Positions 16,900 through 25,099 of a stretch of 64,000 bases of DNA are shown here, one piece after another. The notes under the pieces were generated by a model that did not search any database, was not told where the DNA came from, and worked only from the letters and a program-made list of their open reading frames with translations. A program made the position numbers and the translations under genes. Origin of the DNA: Amycolatopsis methanolica 239 (GTDB lineage Bacteria; Actinomycetota; Actinomycetes; Mycobacteriales; Pseudonocardiaceae); NCBI RefSeq assembly GCF_000739085.1, contig NZ_CP009110.1:6448001-6512000 (forward strand), in the 5' to 3' direction. The stretch's first letter is position 1, and each line of letters starts with the position of its first letter.

Positions 16900-17322
16900 C
16901 TACTGGGCGGCGAGCTCGCGGGCCTTGGCCTCAGCCAGTTCGTGCGCCCGCTCCGGAGTGGACGCGTAGGCAGTCAGGTGGTGAACGTCGGTGCCGCTCA
17001 CCGCGCGCTCCAGCTCGCCGGCGTCGGTGTCGACGTGCACCCGCTCGCCGGGCATGTCGGCGGTGTCGAACACGACCCGGGATGCGCCGCGAAGCTTCGC
17101 CGGCGCGGACAGCTGCCAGCTGCCGCCCTGCACGCTCGCCCGGCACGCCCACACATGCGCGACGAACCCGACTCCGGCCTGGGCCACGCGCACGGGCGCG
17201 ACGATGTGCCCCTCGCCGAGCTCGGCGGCGAGCTTGCCCGCGGTCTCGGCGTCTGGCCATGCGGCGAGGATCTCCGGGAACTCGCCGAGTCGCAGGATCG
17301 CGTGCAAGGTCTGCTCACTCAT
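16900..17322 (-). CDS. Unknown early protein
   Basis: 140 aa, ATG at 17322 (AGGAGG nine bases upstream; the ATG at 17331 is too close to it). Overlaps the upstream gene by eight bases. Predicted helix-strand mix with a Glu/Ala-rich C-terminal helix (TPERAHELAEAKARELAAQ). Last gene of the leftward run that begins at 19995. Confidence 0.72.
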   Translation of the reverse strand: MSEQTLHAILRLGEFPEILAAWPDAETAGKLAAELGEGHIVAPVRVAQAGVGFVAHVWACRASVQGGSWQLSAPAKLRGASRVVFDTADMPGERVHVDTDAGELERAVSGTDVHHLTAYASTPERAHELAEAKARELAAQ

Positions 17323-18031
17323 GCTGGTCATCCTCCTCGATCGGCCGGATGGTGCCAGTCCACCCGCCGTTGCCCTCCGCTCCGGAGCGCAGCCGTGGAC
17401 GCGACGGCTGCGCCTGGTCCTGCTGCTCGAGCACCTCACGCAGCAGTTCGAAGTTCGCCGGCGGCCAGCAGTGCTGGCACGCCAGGCACACGCACCCGCG
17501 CTCCGGATCGATCTGCAGCGCGGGCACTTGCACGTGCCCGTGCTCCTGGTCCCCGCGCCACACCATTCCGGCGCCGCACGCCGGGCAGGCCGCGGCCATG
17601 TGCAGCTGGCGCGGTGGGTCCAGCAGGTTGTTGATCTGGGCCGCCCAGTACTGCAGTTCATGCACGACCCAGGCGACCCGGTCACCGTCGGCCCATCGGC
17701 CTGCGATCGCCGCGGCCGCGCGGAACCGGGAGACCGGATCGGCGTCGGCCACCATCGCGTTGTAGTGCAGCTCGGCCGCGGCGCGCTCGACTTGGCGCCG
17801 CAGGTCCGCGGCGGCGAGCCGGAGCGGTTCGGTCGTGCGCGCGCCGCTGGCCTTGCCGGTCTCGCCGCCGTGCGCGAGCGCCTGGTCCAGCTGCTCGAGC
17901 AACGATGGCGCGTGATGCGTGGTGGTCGTCAGGTCCTCGCGGACGATTTTGCGTTCGATCGGGTCGACGAGCGCGGCGAGCGCTCGCCGCAGCTCGCCCT
18001 GCAAGGCGCGCAGAGTGCGCTGATCGGTCAT
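17315..18031 (-). CDS. Putative zinc-binding protein
   Basis: 238 aa, ATG at 18031 in an ATGA overlap. N-terminal 120 residues are helical and charged. CPACGAG followed about 25 residues later by CVCLACQHCW gives a likely zinc ribbon near residues 145-190, then an acidic C-terminus. Nucleic-acid binding is a reasonable guess; no specific family recognised. Confidence 0.72.
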   Translation of the reverse strand: MTDQRTLRALQGELRRALAALVDPIERKIVREDLTTTTHHAPSLLEQLDQALAHGGETGKASGARTTEPLRLAAADLRRQVERAAAELHYNAMVADADPVSRFRAAAAIAGRWADGDRVAWVVHELQYWAAQINNLLDPPRQLHMAAACPACGAGMVWRGDQEHGHVQVPALQIDPERGCVCLACQHCWPPANFELLREVLEQQDQAQPSRPRLRSGAEGNGGWTGTIRPIEEDDQHE

Positions 18032-18486
18032 CGGGTCCCCCGTGCGTGGATTGTGCGTGGTGGCCGCGGCCGGTGGTCCGGGCCGGTGTTGCGGTGGCGG
18101 CGCAGGTGCAGCGCGCGCATCTTCGGATCCGTCGGCGGTGCCGGCCGGGCCAGCCCGGCGTGCTGCAGGCACTCGGCCATCGCGTTGACGGTCGGCACAA
18201 GGCTCGCGAAGGCCTGCGCCACGCCCTCGACCAGCTGTCGCCAGACCGGAGCGGCTCCGCGCAGCACGACCGCTGCGGCCTCCAGCCGCCGCTCGGCTTC
18301 CTGCTCTCTCGCCCGGGCCAGCGCCGCGCGCAGGACGTCGGCCTCCGGGGTGACCTGCACGCGGCTCGCCGCCCAGAGCCGCTGGTGCACCTCGCAGCAG
18401 AAGTCCGGCGACGGTGAGTCGCCGAGGGGGCCGCCGCACCAGTGGCAGCCGATCGCCTGGTCGATCAGCTCGATGATGTCGGTCAT
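18028..18486 (-). CDS. Small Cys/His-cluster protein
   Basis: 152 aa, ATG at 18486 overlapping the previous stop (ATGA). N-terminal GCHWCGGPLGDSPSPDFCCE is a short zinc-knuckle-like cluster, like those that read as FCS/zinc fingers in actinophages. The middle is a long Ala/Glu/Arg helix; the C-terminus is basic (RRHRNTGPDHRPRPP). Confidence 0.7.
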   Translation of the reverse strand: MTDIIELIDQAIGCHWCGGPLGDSPSPDFCCEVHQRLWAASRVQVTPEADVLRAALARAREQEAERRLEAAAVVLRGAAPVWRQLVEGVAQAFASLVPTVNAMAECLQHAGLARPAPPTDPKMRALHLRRHRNTGPDHRPRPPRTIHARGTR

Positions 18487-18686
18487 GCCCGCTCGGCTCC
18501 GGTCTGCTCGATCTGGTCGACAAGCGCGAGCAGCGCGTAGCCGACGCCGAGCGTCGCCGCGCTGTCGATGTGCTCGAACGGCAGGTGTTGCACCTCGTCG
18601 GTGTAGGCGTCGAGTTGCTGGGCCGCGCGGTCGAGCCAGGCGCGGGCCTGGCCGGCCGCGGGTGGCCGCGGGGTCATGGGGTCCAT
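18483..18686 (-). CDS. Small helical protein, unknown
   Basis: 67 aa, ATG at 18686; an ATG three codons later is an alternative. Overlaps the 75-aa gene upstream by 13 bases and the next gene by four. Helical throughout, no motif. Retained because the tight overlaps fit the operon pattern. Confidence 0.62.
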   Translation of the reverse strand: MDPMTPRPPAAGQARAWLDRAAQQLDAYTDEVQHLPFEHIDSAATLGVGYALLALVDQIEQTGAERA

Positions 18687-18901
18687 CGTTCGGAGTCCCT
18701 TCCTTCCTGTCGTTCGGCTTTCGCGATCCGCTGGTGGTGCGCTGGGCCGCGCAACGGCTCGCCGGTGATGACGTTCGTGCAGGTCTTGCCTGGCTGGGCG
18801 TTGCAGCGTGGGCAGTCGGTGGTCTCGGCGTCCTCGCGGGTCATGAGGAAGTTGCCGAGCTCGTCGAGGCGCCGGAGCTCGCCCGCGGTGTAGCGGCTCA
18901 C
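18674..18901 (-). CDS. Actinophage-type zinc-finger protein
   Basis: 75 aa from GTG 18901, which forms a GTGA overlap with the HNH-domain gene stop. Contains CPRCNAQPGKTC with HH about 20 residues on (GPAHHQR), a short zinc motif common in actinophage early regions. Longer upstream reading is a shadow of the neighbour. Confidence 0.7.
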   Translation of the reverse strand: MSRYTAGELRRLDELGNFLMTREDAETTDCPRCNAQPGKTCTNVITGEPLRGPAHHQRIAKAERQEGRDSERWTP

Positions 18902-19995
18902 GGCGGACCGTCCGAACCGGGCAGGCTCTGCTCGCACTCGACGCACCCGGTGTCGACCGGGTAGCCGTGCACGCACAGCTCGGCCTGGTCCTCGTCGACA
19001 TCGTCCGGGGCGGGCGGGGTGTAGCCGGTGATGCCCTTGGCGTAGGGGCTGGGGGCGAGGTTCCCTCGTGCGGTGGTGGGTGGTCCGACGGTGGGGCGTT
19101 TCCCGGTTGGTCCGGCGTCTCCCACTCGGTCTTTCCAGGACGGTTTCAGTGCGGCACCCATCCCGGCCCCGCCCCTACCCAGCCCGACCGTGGTGCCGCC
19201 GCTGATGCCGTCGCGGATCTGCCCGTTTCCGGGCGCGACCTGCCCATTCGTGTAGGTCGGGGCGGGAGTGTCCGTGCCGTCCGGTGGATCCGGCGTCCTG
19301 GCCGGATCTGGATCGGATCCAACTGCGGATCTGGGTCCGGGTGCTGATGTGGCGTTGATCTTGCGCTGATCGGACGTTGGTCCGTCGTTGATCTTGTCCG
19401 GGTCGGGCGGGGGCAGGAGGTCCATGCCGGCGACCTCGGGCGTGCAGTCCTGCTTGCGCGAATTGCAGCCGCGGCAGGCCACGACGAGGTTGTCCGCTCC
19501 GGCGGCGATCTTCGGGTCGACGTGGTCGAACACGCCGCCCGCCGGGGTCTTGCGGTCCTGCCAGCGGACCTCGATGCCGCAGTAGCGGCAGCGGCTGCCG
19601 TCGCGGGCGCGCACCGCGGCCTTGAGCTGCGGGTCGCGCAGCTCGCGCCGCTTTGCCTTGTGCACGTCGTTCTCCGACCGGGACGGGTTGCGGTCGAGGA
19701 ACCCGTGCACGTAGAACCCGCCGAGCTCGGCGGGCCAGTCGCGGCCCTCCAGGCAGCGGCACTCGTCGCCGTGTTGGTGCAGGAACGGGCCCCGGTCGGC
19801 CACGCGCATCTCGGTCAGCGCACGCAGTTCGGCCCGGGAGGCGATCTCCCGGGCCTTGTCGGCAGGAATCCAGCCGTCCGTCCGTTGCGCCGAGCAGTAC
19901 AGCTTCATGCGCTGTACGGCGCCGTAGGCGGCGTTTCCCACCGCTCGCACGAGAACGTCGTCGTACTCGACGTCGTCCGTCCGCAGCCACGGCAT
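18898..19995 (-). CDS. HNH-domain protein with disordered C-terminus
   Basis: 365 aa, ATG at 19995. Residues 1-110 include a conserved-looking MPWLRTDDVEYDDVLVRAVG start seen in actinobacterial phage replication-region proteins. HNH core: SRCRYCG (C136, C139), VFDHVDPK (D157, H158) and CRGCNSRK. The last about 170 residues are Pro/Gly/Thr-rich with a final CVHGYPVDTGCVEC cluster. First gene of its operon, downstream of a terminator. Replication or recombination role is inferred. Confidence 0.8.
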   Translation of the reverse strand: MPWLRTDDVEYDDVLVRAVGNAAYGAVQRMKLYCSAQRTDGWIPADKAREIASRAELRALTEMRVADRGPFLHQHGDECRCLEGRDWPAELGGFYVHGFLDRNPSRSENDVHKAKRRELRDPQLKAAVRARDGSRCRYCGIEVRWQDRKTPAGGVFDHVDPKIAAGADNLVVACRGCNSRKQDCTPEVAGMDLLPPPDPDKINDGPTSDQRKINATSAPGPRSAVGSDPDPARTPDPPDGTDTPAPTYTNGQVAPGNGQIRDGISGGTTVGLGRGGAGMGAALKPSWKDRVGDAGPTGKRPTVGPPTTARGNLAPSPYAKGITGYTPPAPDDVDEDQAELCVHGYPVDTGCVECEQSLPGSDGPP

Positions 19996-20094
19996 CGGTC
20001 ACCGCCCGCCGCTCGGCACGGACACCGCGCAGCACTGGCCGCTGCCCTCCAACGGTGATTCCTCCAGCATCGTGCTTGTCCACTTCGGATAGGT

Positions 20095-20134
20095 GACCGG
20101 CCGCGCCCCCGGGGAAGCAGGGGCGCGGCCGGTC
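20095..20134 (-). terminator. Terminator closing the early operon
   Basis: Perfect 15-bp stem (20095..20109 with 20120..20134; GACCGGCCGCGCCCC arm) and 10-base loop, about 40 bases past the stop of the 43-aa gene. Confidence 0.85.
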
Positions 20135-20174
20135 GGCTGTGACGGCGCTCAAGGCGAGCGCCGAGATCGGGTAA

Positions 20175-20306
20175 TCAGGTCTGCTGGTCCGGCGCCGGCT
20201 CGCGGTGCGCCCCGTCGCTCTCGTCGCGTGCGTCGTCGGTGGCGGGCACGGGGTGTTTGCCCCAGAGGCTCCATGCGGCGGGCGGGATCGGCGGCTGCTC
20301 AGGCAT
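20175..20306 (-). CDS. 43-aa protein
   Basis: ATG at 20306 in an ATGA overlap with the 123-aa gene; TGA at 20175..20177, then the operon terminator. Begins MPEQPPIPPAAWSLWGKHP, a Pro/Trp motif frequent in tiny actinophage proteins; acidic end. Short, but the coupling and the terminator support it. Confidence 0.65.
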   Translation of the reverse strand: MPEQPPIPPAAWSLWGKHPVPATDDARDESDGAHREPAPDQQT

Positions 20307-20677
20307 CAGCGGGGGGTCTCCTGGTGGGTGAGAGCGGCGCGGAGGTCCCGGATCAGGTCGGCGGGGTCCGGGTCGCGGCCGTCCTCGAACTCGGCCTCGT
20401 CACGGTCCAGCCGGGCGAGCGCAGCGTCGATGCGGGCCTGGAGGTCGTCGCGCTCGCGGCGCGTGGCCATGAGCCGGCCGCGGTCCTCGACCGCCTCCTG
20501 CCGGTACTGGAGGCAGTTCGCGTGCAGCCGCTCCAGCTCGGCGAGGATCTTGCCAGCGAGGTCGGCGACCTTCGCGGCGCTCGGCTCCGGCACGCGTCCG
20601 GCTGCCCAGTTCTCGGCGTAGGCGCGCAGGGCGATCGCCGAGGCACGCGGGCCCGCCATTTTCGACTTCTCGGTCAT
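20306..20677 (-). CDS. Coiled-coil protein
   Basis: 123 aa. ATG at 20677 (GAGGAG eight bases upstream, ATGA overlap). Residues 30-115 are a continuous charged helix with heptad-like spacing (AKVADLAGKILAELERLHANC; ERDDLQARIDAALARL). No enzyme motif. Likely oligomeric. Confidence 0.72.
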   Translation of the reverse strand: MTEKSKMAGPRASAIALRAYAENWAAGRVPEPSAAKVADLAGKILAELERLHANCLQYRQEAVEDRGRLMATRRERDDLQARIDAALARLDRDEAEFEDGRDPDPADLIRDLRAALTHQETPR

Positions 20678-21357
20678 CGCTTGCGCTCCTCGCGTCGGTG
20701 GAGCACGGCTGCGGCGGTGTTGGCGACGTCCTCCCACAGCGACACGCCCGGGTTGAACGGCGAGCGCGTCTCCGACCAGTTGTCGTTGGGGTCCCACAGC
20801 GCGGCGAGCTCGTCGGCGATCTCCCTACCCGCGTCGCACGGCTCGCACGGACGTCGAATCAGCTGGCGGAGGGCGTCCGGAATCCGGATGTCGAGCACGA
20901 TGACGACATCCTCAGGGGCCTGAGCCGGAGCGGTCTCGGGGCCGCGCTCGAGCACACGGACGGTCGTGGGCAGCACGGCGTACGGCGTCGGCTCGCCGGG
21001 CTTGAGCACGGCCAGCCAGCCGCGCCGGTTGATGTCTTCGTCGTCGACCAGCGTGCCCTCTACGACGGGGAAGTCCCGTCCGCCGTAGCCGCGGACCCGG
21101 TCGCCGGGCCGGGGCTCCGGTCGGCCGAACCGCTGCTCAGCATCGGCGCTGAGCTTGAACAGGTCCTGCGCCGTCAGGACCTGCCCAGTGAGGACTGGGG
21201 CGGAGGCGATGCCGCGCGGGTAGCGGGCGCGCAGCGCGGTGCGGACCTTCTCACGGTCAGTGTCGCGGATGGCCGGCCCGGTGCCGGTGTTGCAGAGGCA
21301 CAAGGCGTCGTGGACGAGCTGCACTATGTCGTCGGTGATGTCGGTCGGGCCGGTCAC
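20674..21357 (-). CDS. Unknown early protein
   Basis: 227 aa, GTG at 21357 (GTGA overlap with the LuxR-type gene). A central RPGDRVRGYGGRDFPVVEGTLVDD segment reads like a small beta-barrel such as a Tudor/SH3 fold. A CEPCDAGREIADELAALWDP motif follows near residue 180. No family assigned. Confidence 0.72.
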   Translation of the reverse strand: MTGPTDITDDIVQLVHDALCLCNTGTGPAIRDTDREKVRTALRARYPRGIASAPVLTGQVLTAQDLFKLSADAEQRFGRPEPRPGDRVRGYGGRDFPVVEGTLVDDEDINRRGWLAVLKPGEPTPYAVLPTTVRVLERGPETAPAQAPEDVVIVLDIRIPDALRQLIRRPCEPCDAGREIADELAALWDPNDNWSETRSPFNPGVSLWEDVANTAAAVLHRREERKR

Positions 21358-21806
21358 TGAGGGCCTCCGGTGGTGTCGAGGATGTTGCGCTGGCAGGCGA
21401 GGAACACGGCGTGCGCGCGGTCGCGGGCGCCGAGCTTGTGGAACATGCGGCGAGCGTGGGTCTTGACGGTGTCCTCGGAGATGTGGAGCTCACGGCCGAT
21501 GTCGGCGTTCGTGAGGCCCTGGGACATGCCGTGCAGGACCTCGACCTCGCGCTCGGTGAGGCCGGCCAGCACGGCGGGCGGGTTGGTCTCCGACAGCGCC
21601 GGGCGTTCGGGCGCGCGGACCGGGCGCCCGGAGACCTTGCCGGGGCCGCCGGTGACGTAGCGACGCTGCCGGGCGGGGCCGTCGGGGATGCGCTTGACGT
21701 CGATGCCGTAGCTCGACAGCACGCCCATGACGAGCGGGACGGCGTCAGGGTGGATCTGCAGCCCGGTGTACCGGCTGCGGTCGTCGTCAGCGAGTGCGGC
21801 GGTCAT
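21354..21806 (-). CDS. LuxR-type helix-turn-helix regulator
   Basis: 150 aa from ATG 21806 (AAAGGA upstream). C-terminal GerE/LuxR domain: LTEREVEVLHGMSQGLTNAD then IGRELHISEDTVKTHARRMF. No receiver domain; the first about 70 residues are a different small domain. It probably binds DNA as a dimer and may time early or middle genes. Overlaps both neighbours. Confidence 0.87.
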   Translation of the reverse strand: MTAALADDDRSRYTGLQIHPDAVPLVMGVLSSYGIDVKRIPDGPARQRRYVTGGPGKVSGRPVRAPERPALSETNPPAVLAGLTEREVEVLHGMSQGLTNADIGRELHISEDTVKTHARRMFHKLGARDRAHAVFLACQRNILDTTGGPQ

Positions 21807-21936
21807 CGTTGTCCTTTGTGGATTCGGCACGCCGGTGGGCGTGCAGGTAGTCGGCGGCGGAGTCGAGAAGCACGCCGGCGGCCCAGACGGCCAGGCGCGC
21901 GGTGTGGGCGAGGGCCAGGGCGACGACGGCGTTCAC
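21787..21936 (-). CDS. 49-aa hydrophobic protein
   Basis: GTG at 21936 makes a GTGA overlap with the upstream stop. Residues 3-30 are hydrophobic/amphipathic (AVVALALAHTARLAVWAAG), then a charged tail. It overlaps the start of the LuxR-type gene by 20 bases. May sit at the membrane. Confidence 0.6.
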   Translation of the reverse strand: MNAVVALALAHTARLAVWAAGVLLDSAADYLHAHRRAESTKDNDDRRTR

Positions 21937-22469
21937 GGGCGGGACCTCAGTTCGTGGTCGGTGCAGGCCGGCCACCAGGCGCGCACGTCGGTGCCGGCGC
22001 CGCGGGTGATCCGGTCGCCGTCGTGGACGAGGCACTTGGGGTAGCGGCCGGGACGGCGGTAGCGGCAGTTGCCGCAGCGGCGCCCGGGCGCGGCCCGGTC
22101 GGCGGCAGGCGCGGCGCCGGGGTGCAGCTTCACGGGGTAGCCCAGCGCGGCGGTGAGCGGGTGCGCACCGGCGGCGAGGTACTGGCCCTGCCGTTCGGTC
22201 CGGCGGGCGTCCGGGGACGCCTCGCCGAGCCGGTAGAGCGGGGCCGCGGTGTACTCGAACGGGCCGCCGGGGCGGCCGACCGTCCACACCACCCAGAAGT
22301 GGTGCCGGCCGCTGTCCGGGTCGGCGGCGACCTGGACCACGCGGCCGCGCCAGGACGCGTCCCGGTGGTAGCCGACCCGCTCCCCGACGGCGAACAGCGG
22401 CCGGTGCTCCGCAGGGCCCGAGCTGCCGCCCCACAGCGGCAGCGAGTGCTGGTCGGACTGCTTGGTCAT
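21933..22469 (-). CDS. Putative small zinc-binding protein
   Basis: 178 aa from ATG 22469, one base past the upstream stop (TGATG); a GTG one codon earlier is possible. Early segment VGERVGYHRDASWRGRVVQV looks like an SH3-like strand set. C-terminal RRCGNCRYRRPGRYPKC... with a later CTDH pair is a likely zinc site. Confidence 0.7.
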   Translation of the reverse strand: MTKQSDQHSLPLWGGSSGPAEHRPLFAVGERVGYHRDASWRGRVVQVAADPDSGRHHFWVVWTVGRPGGPFEYTAAPLYRLGEASPDARRTERQGQYLAAGAHPLTAALGYPVKLHPGAAPAADRAAPGRRCGNCRYRRPGRYPKCLVHDGDRITRGAGTDVRAWWPACTDHELRSRP

Positions 22470-23095
22470 CACGTCGCGTCACCCCCGCGCAGGAGTTGCC
22501 GGGCGGTGTCGAGGCGAGCCCAGTCGGCCGGGTCGCCGCCGAGGTCCGGGTGCGACTTGCGGGCGGCGATCCGGAGCAGGCCGCGGATGTCGGAGTCGGT
22601 GAGCTGCAGCGGGTGCACCGCGCCGGTGAACTCGCGGAGCCAGTCCAGCGCCTCGCGCTTGGTGGAGAACGGCGCAGCCGGGCGAGCGCCTTCGATCGCG
22701 CGCCACCCGGCGTACTGCTCGCCGCGGCTGGACACCCCATAGCGGTCGACGGTGCGCAGCGCGTGCAGCGCGAGCGCGATGGCCCGCACGTTGTCCTGCC
22801 AGGAGTTCGCGAAGGTGTCGCACGGGTAGGACAGCGGTCCGTGCTTGCTCCGGAAGGCCAGCGCCACGCCGTGGTAGCGCACCTTCGCGTTCGAGCGGAG
22901 CATCCCGTCGCGCCGCACGTCCGCGTCGGTGGCCACGACGCGCAGCGCGACCGCGCCCTGCACACCGAGGTGGGCCAGCTCGCGGCTGAGCAGGTCGAGG
23001 GTGTCGGCCCACTTCACGCGGAACGGGCTGGCCCGCGGGTGCGGTGTTGCCGGGTAGGGCCAGGTCGGCATCGGCTCGATCTGGTATCGCATCAT
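22469..23095 (-). CDS. J-domain-like protein
   Basis: 208 aa, ATG at 23095 (ATGA overlap). The C-terminal about 45 residues carry IRGLLRIAARKSHPDLGGD, with the HPD signature that DnaJ-type proteins use to stimulate DnaK, followed by a helix. The rest is an unknown domain. In phages such proteins are thought to recruit host DnaK; that is inference here. Confidence 0.72.
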   Translation of the reverse strand: MMRYQIEPMPTWPYPATPHPRASPFRVKWADTLDLLSRELAHLGVQGAVALRVVATDADVRRDGMLRSNAKVRYHGVALAFRSKHGPLSYPCDTFANSWQDNVRAIALALHALRTVDRYGVSSRGEQYAGWRAIEGARPAAPFSTKREALDWLREFTGAVHPLQLTDSDIRGLLRIAARKSHPDLGGDPADWARLDTARQLLRGGDAT

Positions 23096-23682
23096 CGGCG
23101 CACCACCGCCGAGGATGTGCCCGGGTACGGCTTGCCGCCGCCGGGCTCCTCACACGGCCCGAAGGCCTCGCCGGAGGCGCCCATCGGATAGAGGTGCCGG
23201 TGCGGCCGGACGGTCGCGCCGGCGCGGCGTGCGTGCTCGAGCTCGTTGGCCAGCTCGACCGCCTCGGCCTGTAGCCGGGCTGCGGCGGCCTGCAGGTCGT
23301 CGCGCTCGTGCACGACGGTGCTGAGCTGCTGCTGGACGTCGACCAGCTCACGGCGCGTCCGGTCGTGGGCGGCTTGGTGCTCGGCGCGCTCGCGGTCGGC
23401 GGTTGCGGTGATGCGGTCGAGGTTGCCGCGCACCGTGGCCAGCTCGGCCCGCAGCCGGGTCAGCTCGGCCTGGGTGGCTTCCCGGTCGGCGGCCGCCGCA
23501 CCGGCAGCGCCGCCGCGGGCCAGCAGCGGCTCCACGATCTGCTTGCGCACCGCGGCGGCGAACGCGGTGATCGTGTGGTGCGGTAGCGGTTCGTCGCCGG
23601 CGCGGCGGGCCAGGCGCTCGTCCTCCCGCCGCAACACGACTTCCGGGTCGGGAACGGCGCGGCCGGTGACCGTGGCGGTCAT
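23092..23682 (-). CDS. Coiled-coil protein
   Basis: 196 aa, ATG at 23682 (ATGA overlap). Residues about 65-160 form a long coiled coil rich in Ala/Glu/Arg/Gln; the C-terminus is Gly/Pro-rich (CEEPGGGKPYPG). No catalytic motif. Similar architecture occurs in actinobacterial phage early operons without known function. Confidence 0.72.
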   Translation of the reverse strand: MTATVTGRAVPDPEVVLRREDERLARRAGDEPLPHHTITAFAAAVRKQIVEPLLARGGAAGAAAADREATQAELTRLRAELATVRGNLDRITATADRERAEHQAAHDRTRRELVDVQQQLSTVVHERDDLQAAAARLQAEAVELANELEHARRAGATVRPHRHLYPMGASGEAFGPCEEPGGGKPYPGTSSAVVRR

Positions 23683-24005
23683 GACTCGGCCCACCAGTGC
23701 TCGCGGCAGTGGTCGGTGCCATCCGCCTTCTCGGCCGTGCAGCGGGACTCGCCGCGGCCGTCCGCGCGGGGAGCGCGGAACTCGCAGCGGCCCGGCAGGT
23801 TGGCCTGCAACCACCGCCGCGCCTCACCGACCGCGGCCCCGTGCGCCGCCGCGTCGCGACCGTGGTTGTCGGTGATGGCCTGCCGCATCGTCTTGGGCAG
23901 GCGCTGCCAGGAAGCGCGGCAGGAGAACTTGCTGTGCGGGATCTCGGCGCCGCAGCCGCACGGGCAGGCGTGCATCCGCCGGCGGTGGTCAAGGTGGGCG
24001 CTCAC
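23679..24005 (-). CDS. Putative zinc-finger protein
   Basis: 108 aa from GTG 24005 (GTGA overlap). N-terminal HACPCGCGAEIPHSKFSC and C-terminal CTAEKADGTDHCREHWW look like two Cys/His zinc sites around a helical centre. DNA or RNA binding is likely but unproven. Confidence 0.72.
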   Translation of the reverse strand: MSAHLDHRRRMHACPCGCGAEIPHSKFSCRASWQRLPKTMRQAITDNHGRDAAAHGAAVGEARRWLQANLPGRCEFRAPRADGRGESRCTAEKADGTDHCREHWWAES

Positions 24006-25099
24006 TGGGCACCACCCCGGATCTCCTCGAGGACCTCGGCGAGCCCGTCGACGGGCACCAGGACCTCCCGGGCCTTGCTGCCGCGGGCCGGGCCGAGCAC
24101 GCCGCGCTGTACCAGCTGGTCGATCAGCCGGTTCGCCTTCGTCGCGCCGATGCGCAGCTTGCGCTGCAGCAGCGTCACCGAGCCCAGCTGCCCGGTGATC
24201 AGCACCTCGGCGGCCTGGCACAGCAGGTCGGGGTCTCGCTCGAGGTCGGGGAACTCGGACAGCGGTTCGTCCACAGCGGAGGTGTCGGCTGTGGACAGCA
24301 CGACTCCGGCGCCGTCGCGCAGGATGCTGCTGCCCGGCGGAAGGTCCGCGTCGGCCTCGGGCTTGCGTGGCGGGGGCGGCAGGTCTGGCACGTACACCGC
24401 AGCGTCGGGCTCCTGGCCGGCGCCGTCGATGTCGTCGTCCCACCGGTAGGAGGTGACCGCGCCGATGTAGCTGGTGCCGATCTGCACCAGCAGCGGCGAG
24501 CGCTGGTGGTAGCGGTAGGTCTCCAGCGCGGACTTGCGCGCCTTGGCCACCCGCACGAACGGCTCCAGCGCCGCGGACCCGAAGTCGGTGCGCGGCACCG
24601 CGGGCACGACCCGGCCGGAGGAGTCCCGGTGCTCGAGGAAGTCCGGGCGCCGGACCAGCAGCGACCACACCGTGCGCGGGTACTCCTCGATCCGGCCCGG
24701 CGAAAACTCCAGCCGCAGCCCGTCGGCCTCGAACAGCGCGTCCTCGCTCTCCCGCACGACGAACACGCCCTCGTCGATGCGGATCTCGACCGCGTGTTCC
24801 TTGTGCTCCTTGGCTTTCCGCTTGAACGCGTCGATCACCGTGCGGACGTCGTCGATCCGCCACAGCATCGGCTCGTGCAGCTGCCCGTCCGCGTGCACGT
24901 AGGTCTGGCCCACGGCGAACCCGTTGCACGACGTGCCCACCAGCAGGTCCGTGCGGCCCGGCTCCAGGCCGCGCTCACCGCGGTCGGTGTGCAGCAGCAC
25001 GCCGGCGACCGCGCCGTCCTCCGGATCCTGGGCAGCGGTGTAAACGAGGCTGCCCAGCAGCTCCAGCAGGTTCTTGGTCTCGATGCGGATCGCGCTCAC
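24002..25099 (-). CDS. Clamp-like protein fused to an FtsK-gamma winged helix
   Basis: 365 aa, GTG at 25099 (GTGA overlap). C-terminal residues about 290-355 match the FtsK gamma DNA-reading domain, including VTLLQRKLRIGATKANRLID then LVQRGVLGPARGSKAREVLV, but no FtsK motor is present. The first about 190 residues read like the first sliding-clamp domains (AGVLLHTDRG, LLVGTSCNGFAVGQT). A Pro-rich linker joins them. The clamp similarity is less certain than the FtsK-gamma call. Confidence 0.72.
   Translation of the reverse strand: MSAIRIETKNLLELLGSLVYTAAQDPEDGAVAGVLLHTDRGERGLEPGRTDLLVGTSCNGFAVGQTYVHADGQLHEPMLWRIDDVRTVIDAFKRKAKEHKEHAVEIRIDEGVFVVRESEDALFEADGLRLEFSPGRIEEYPRTVWSLLVRRPDFLEHRDSSGRVVPAVPRTDFGSAALEPFVRVAKARKSALETYRYHQRSPLLVQIGTSYIGAVTSYRWDDDIDGAGQEPDAAVYVPDLPPPPRKPEADADLPPGSSILRDGAGVVLSTADTSAVDEPLSEFPDLERDPDLLCQAAEVLITGQLGSVTLLQRKLRIGATKANRLIDQLVQRGVLGPARGSKAREVLVPVDGLAEVLEEIRGGAQ

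Noticed and set aside
19999-20070. 23-codon ORF upstream of the HNH-domain gene (minus)
   Set aside because: No ribosome site and no motif; could be chance.
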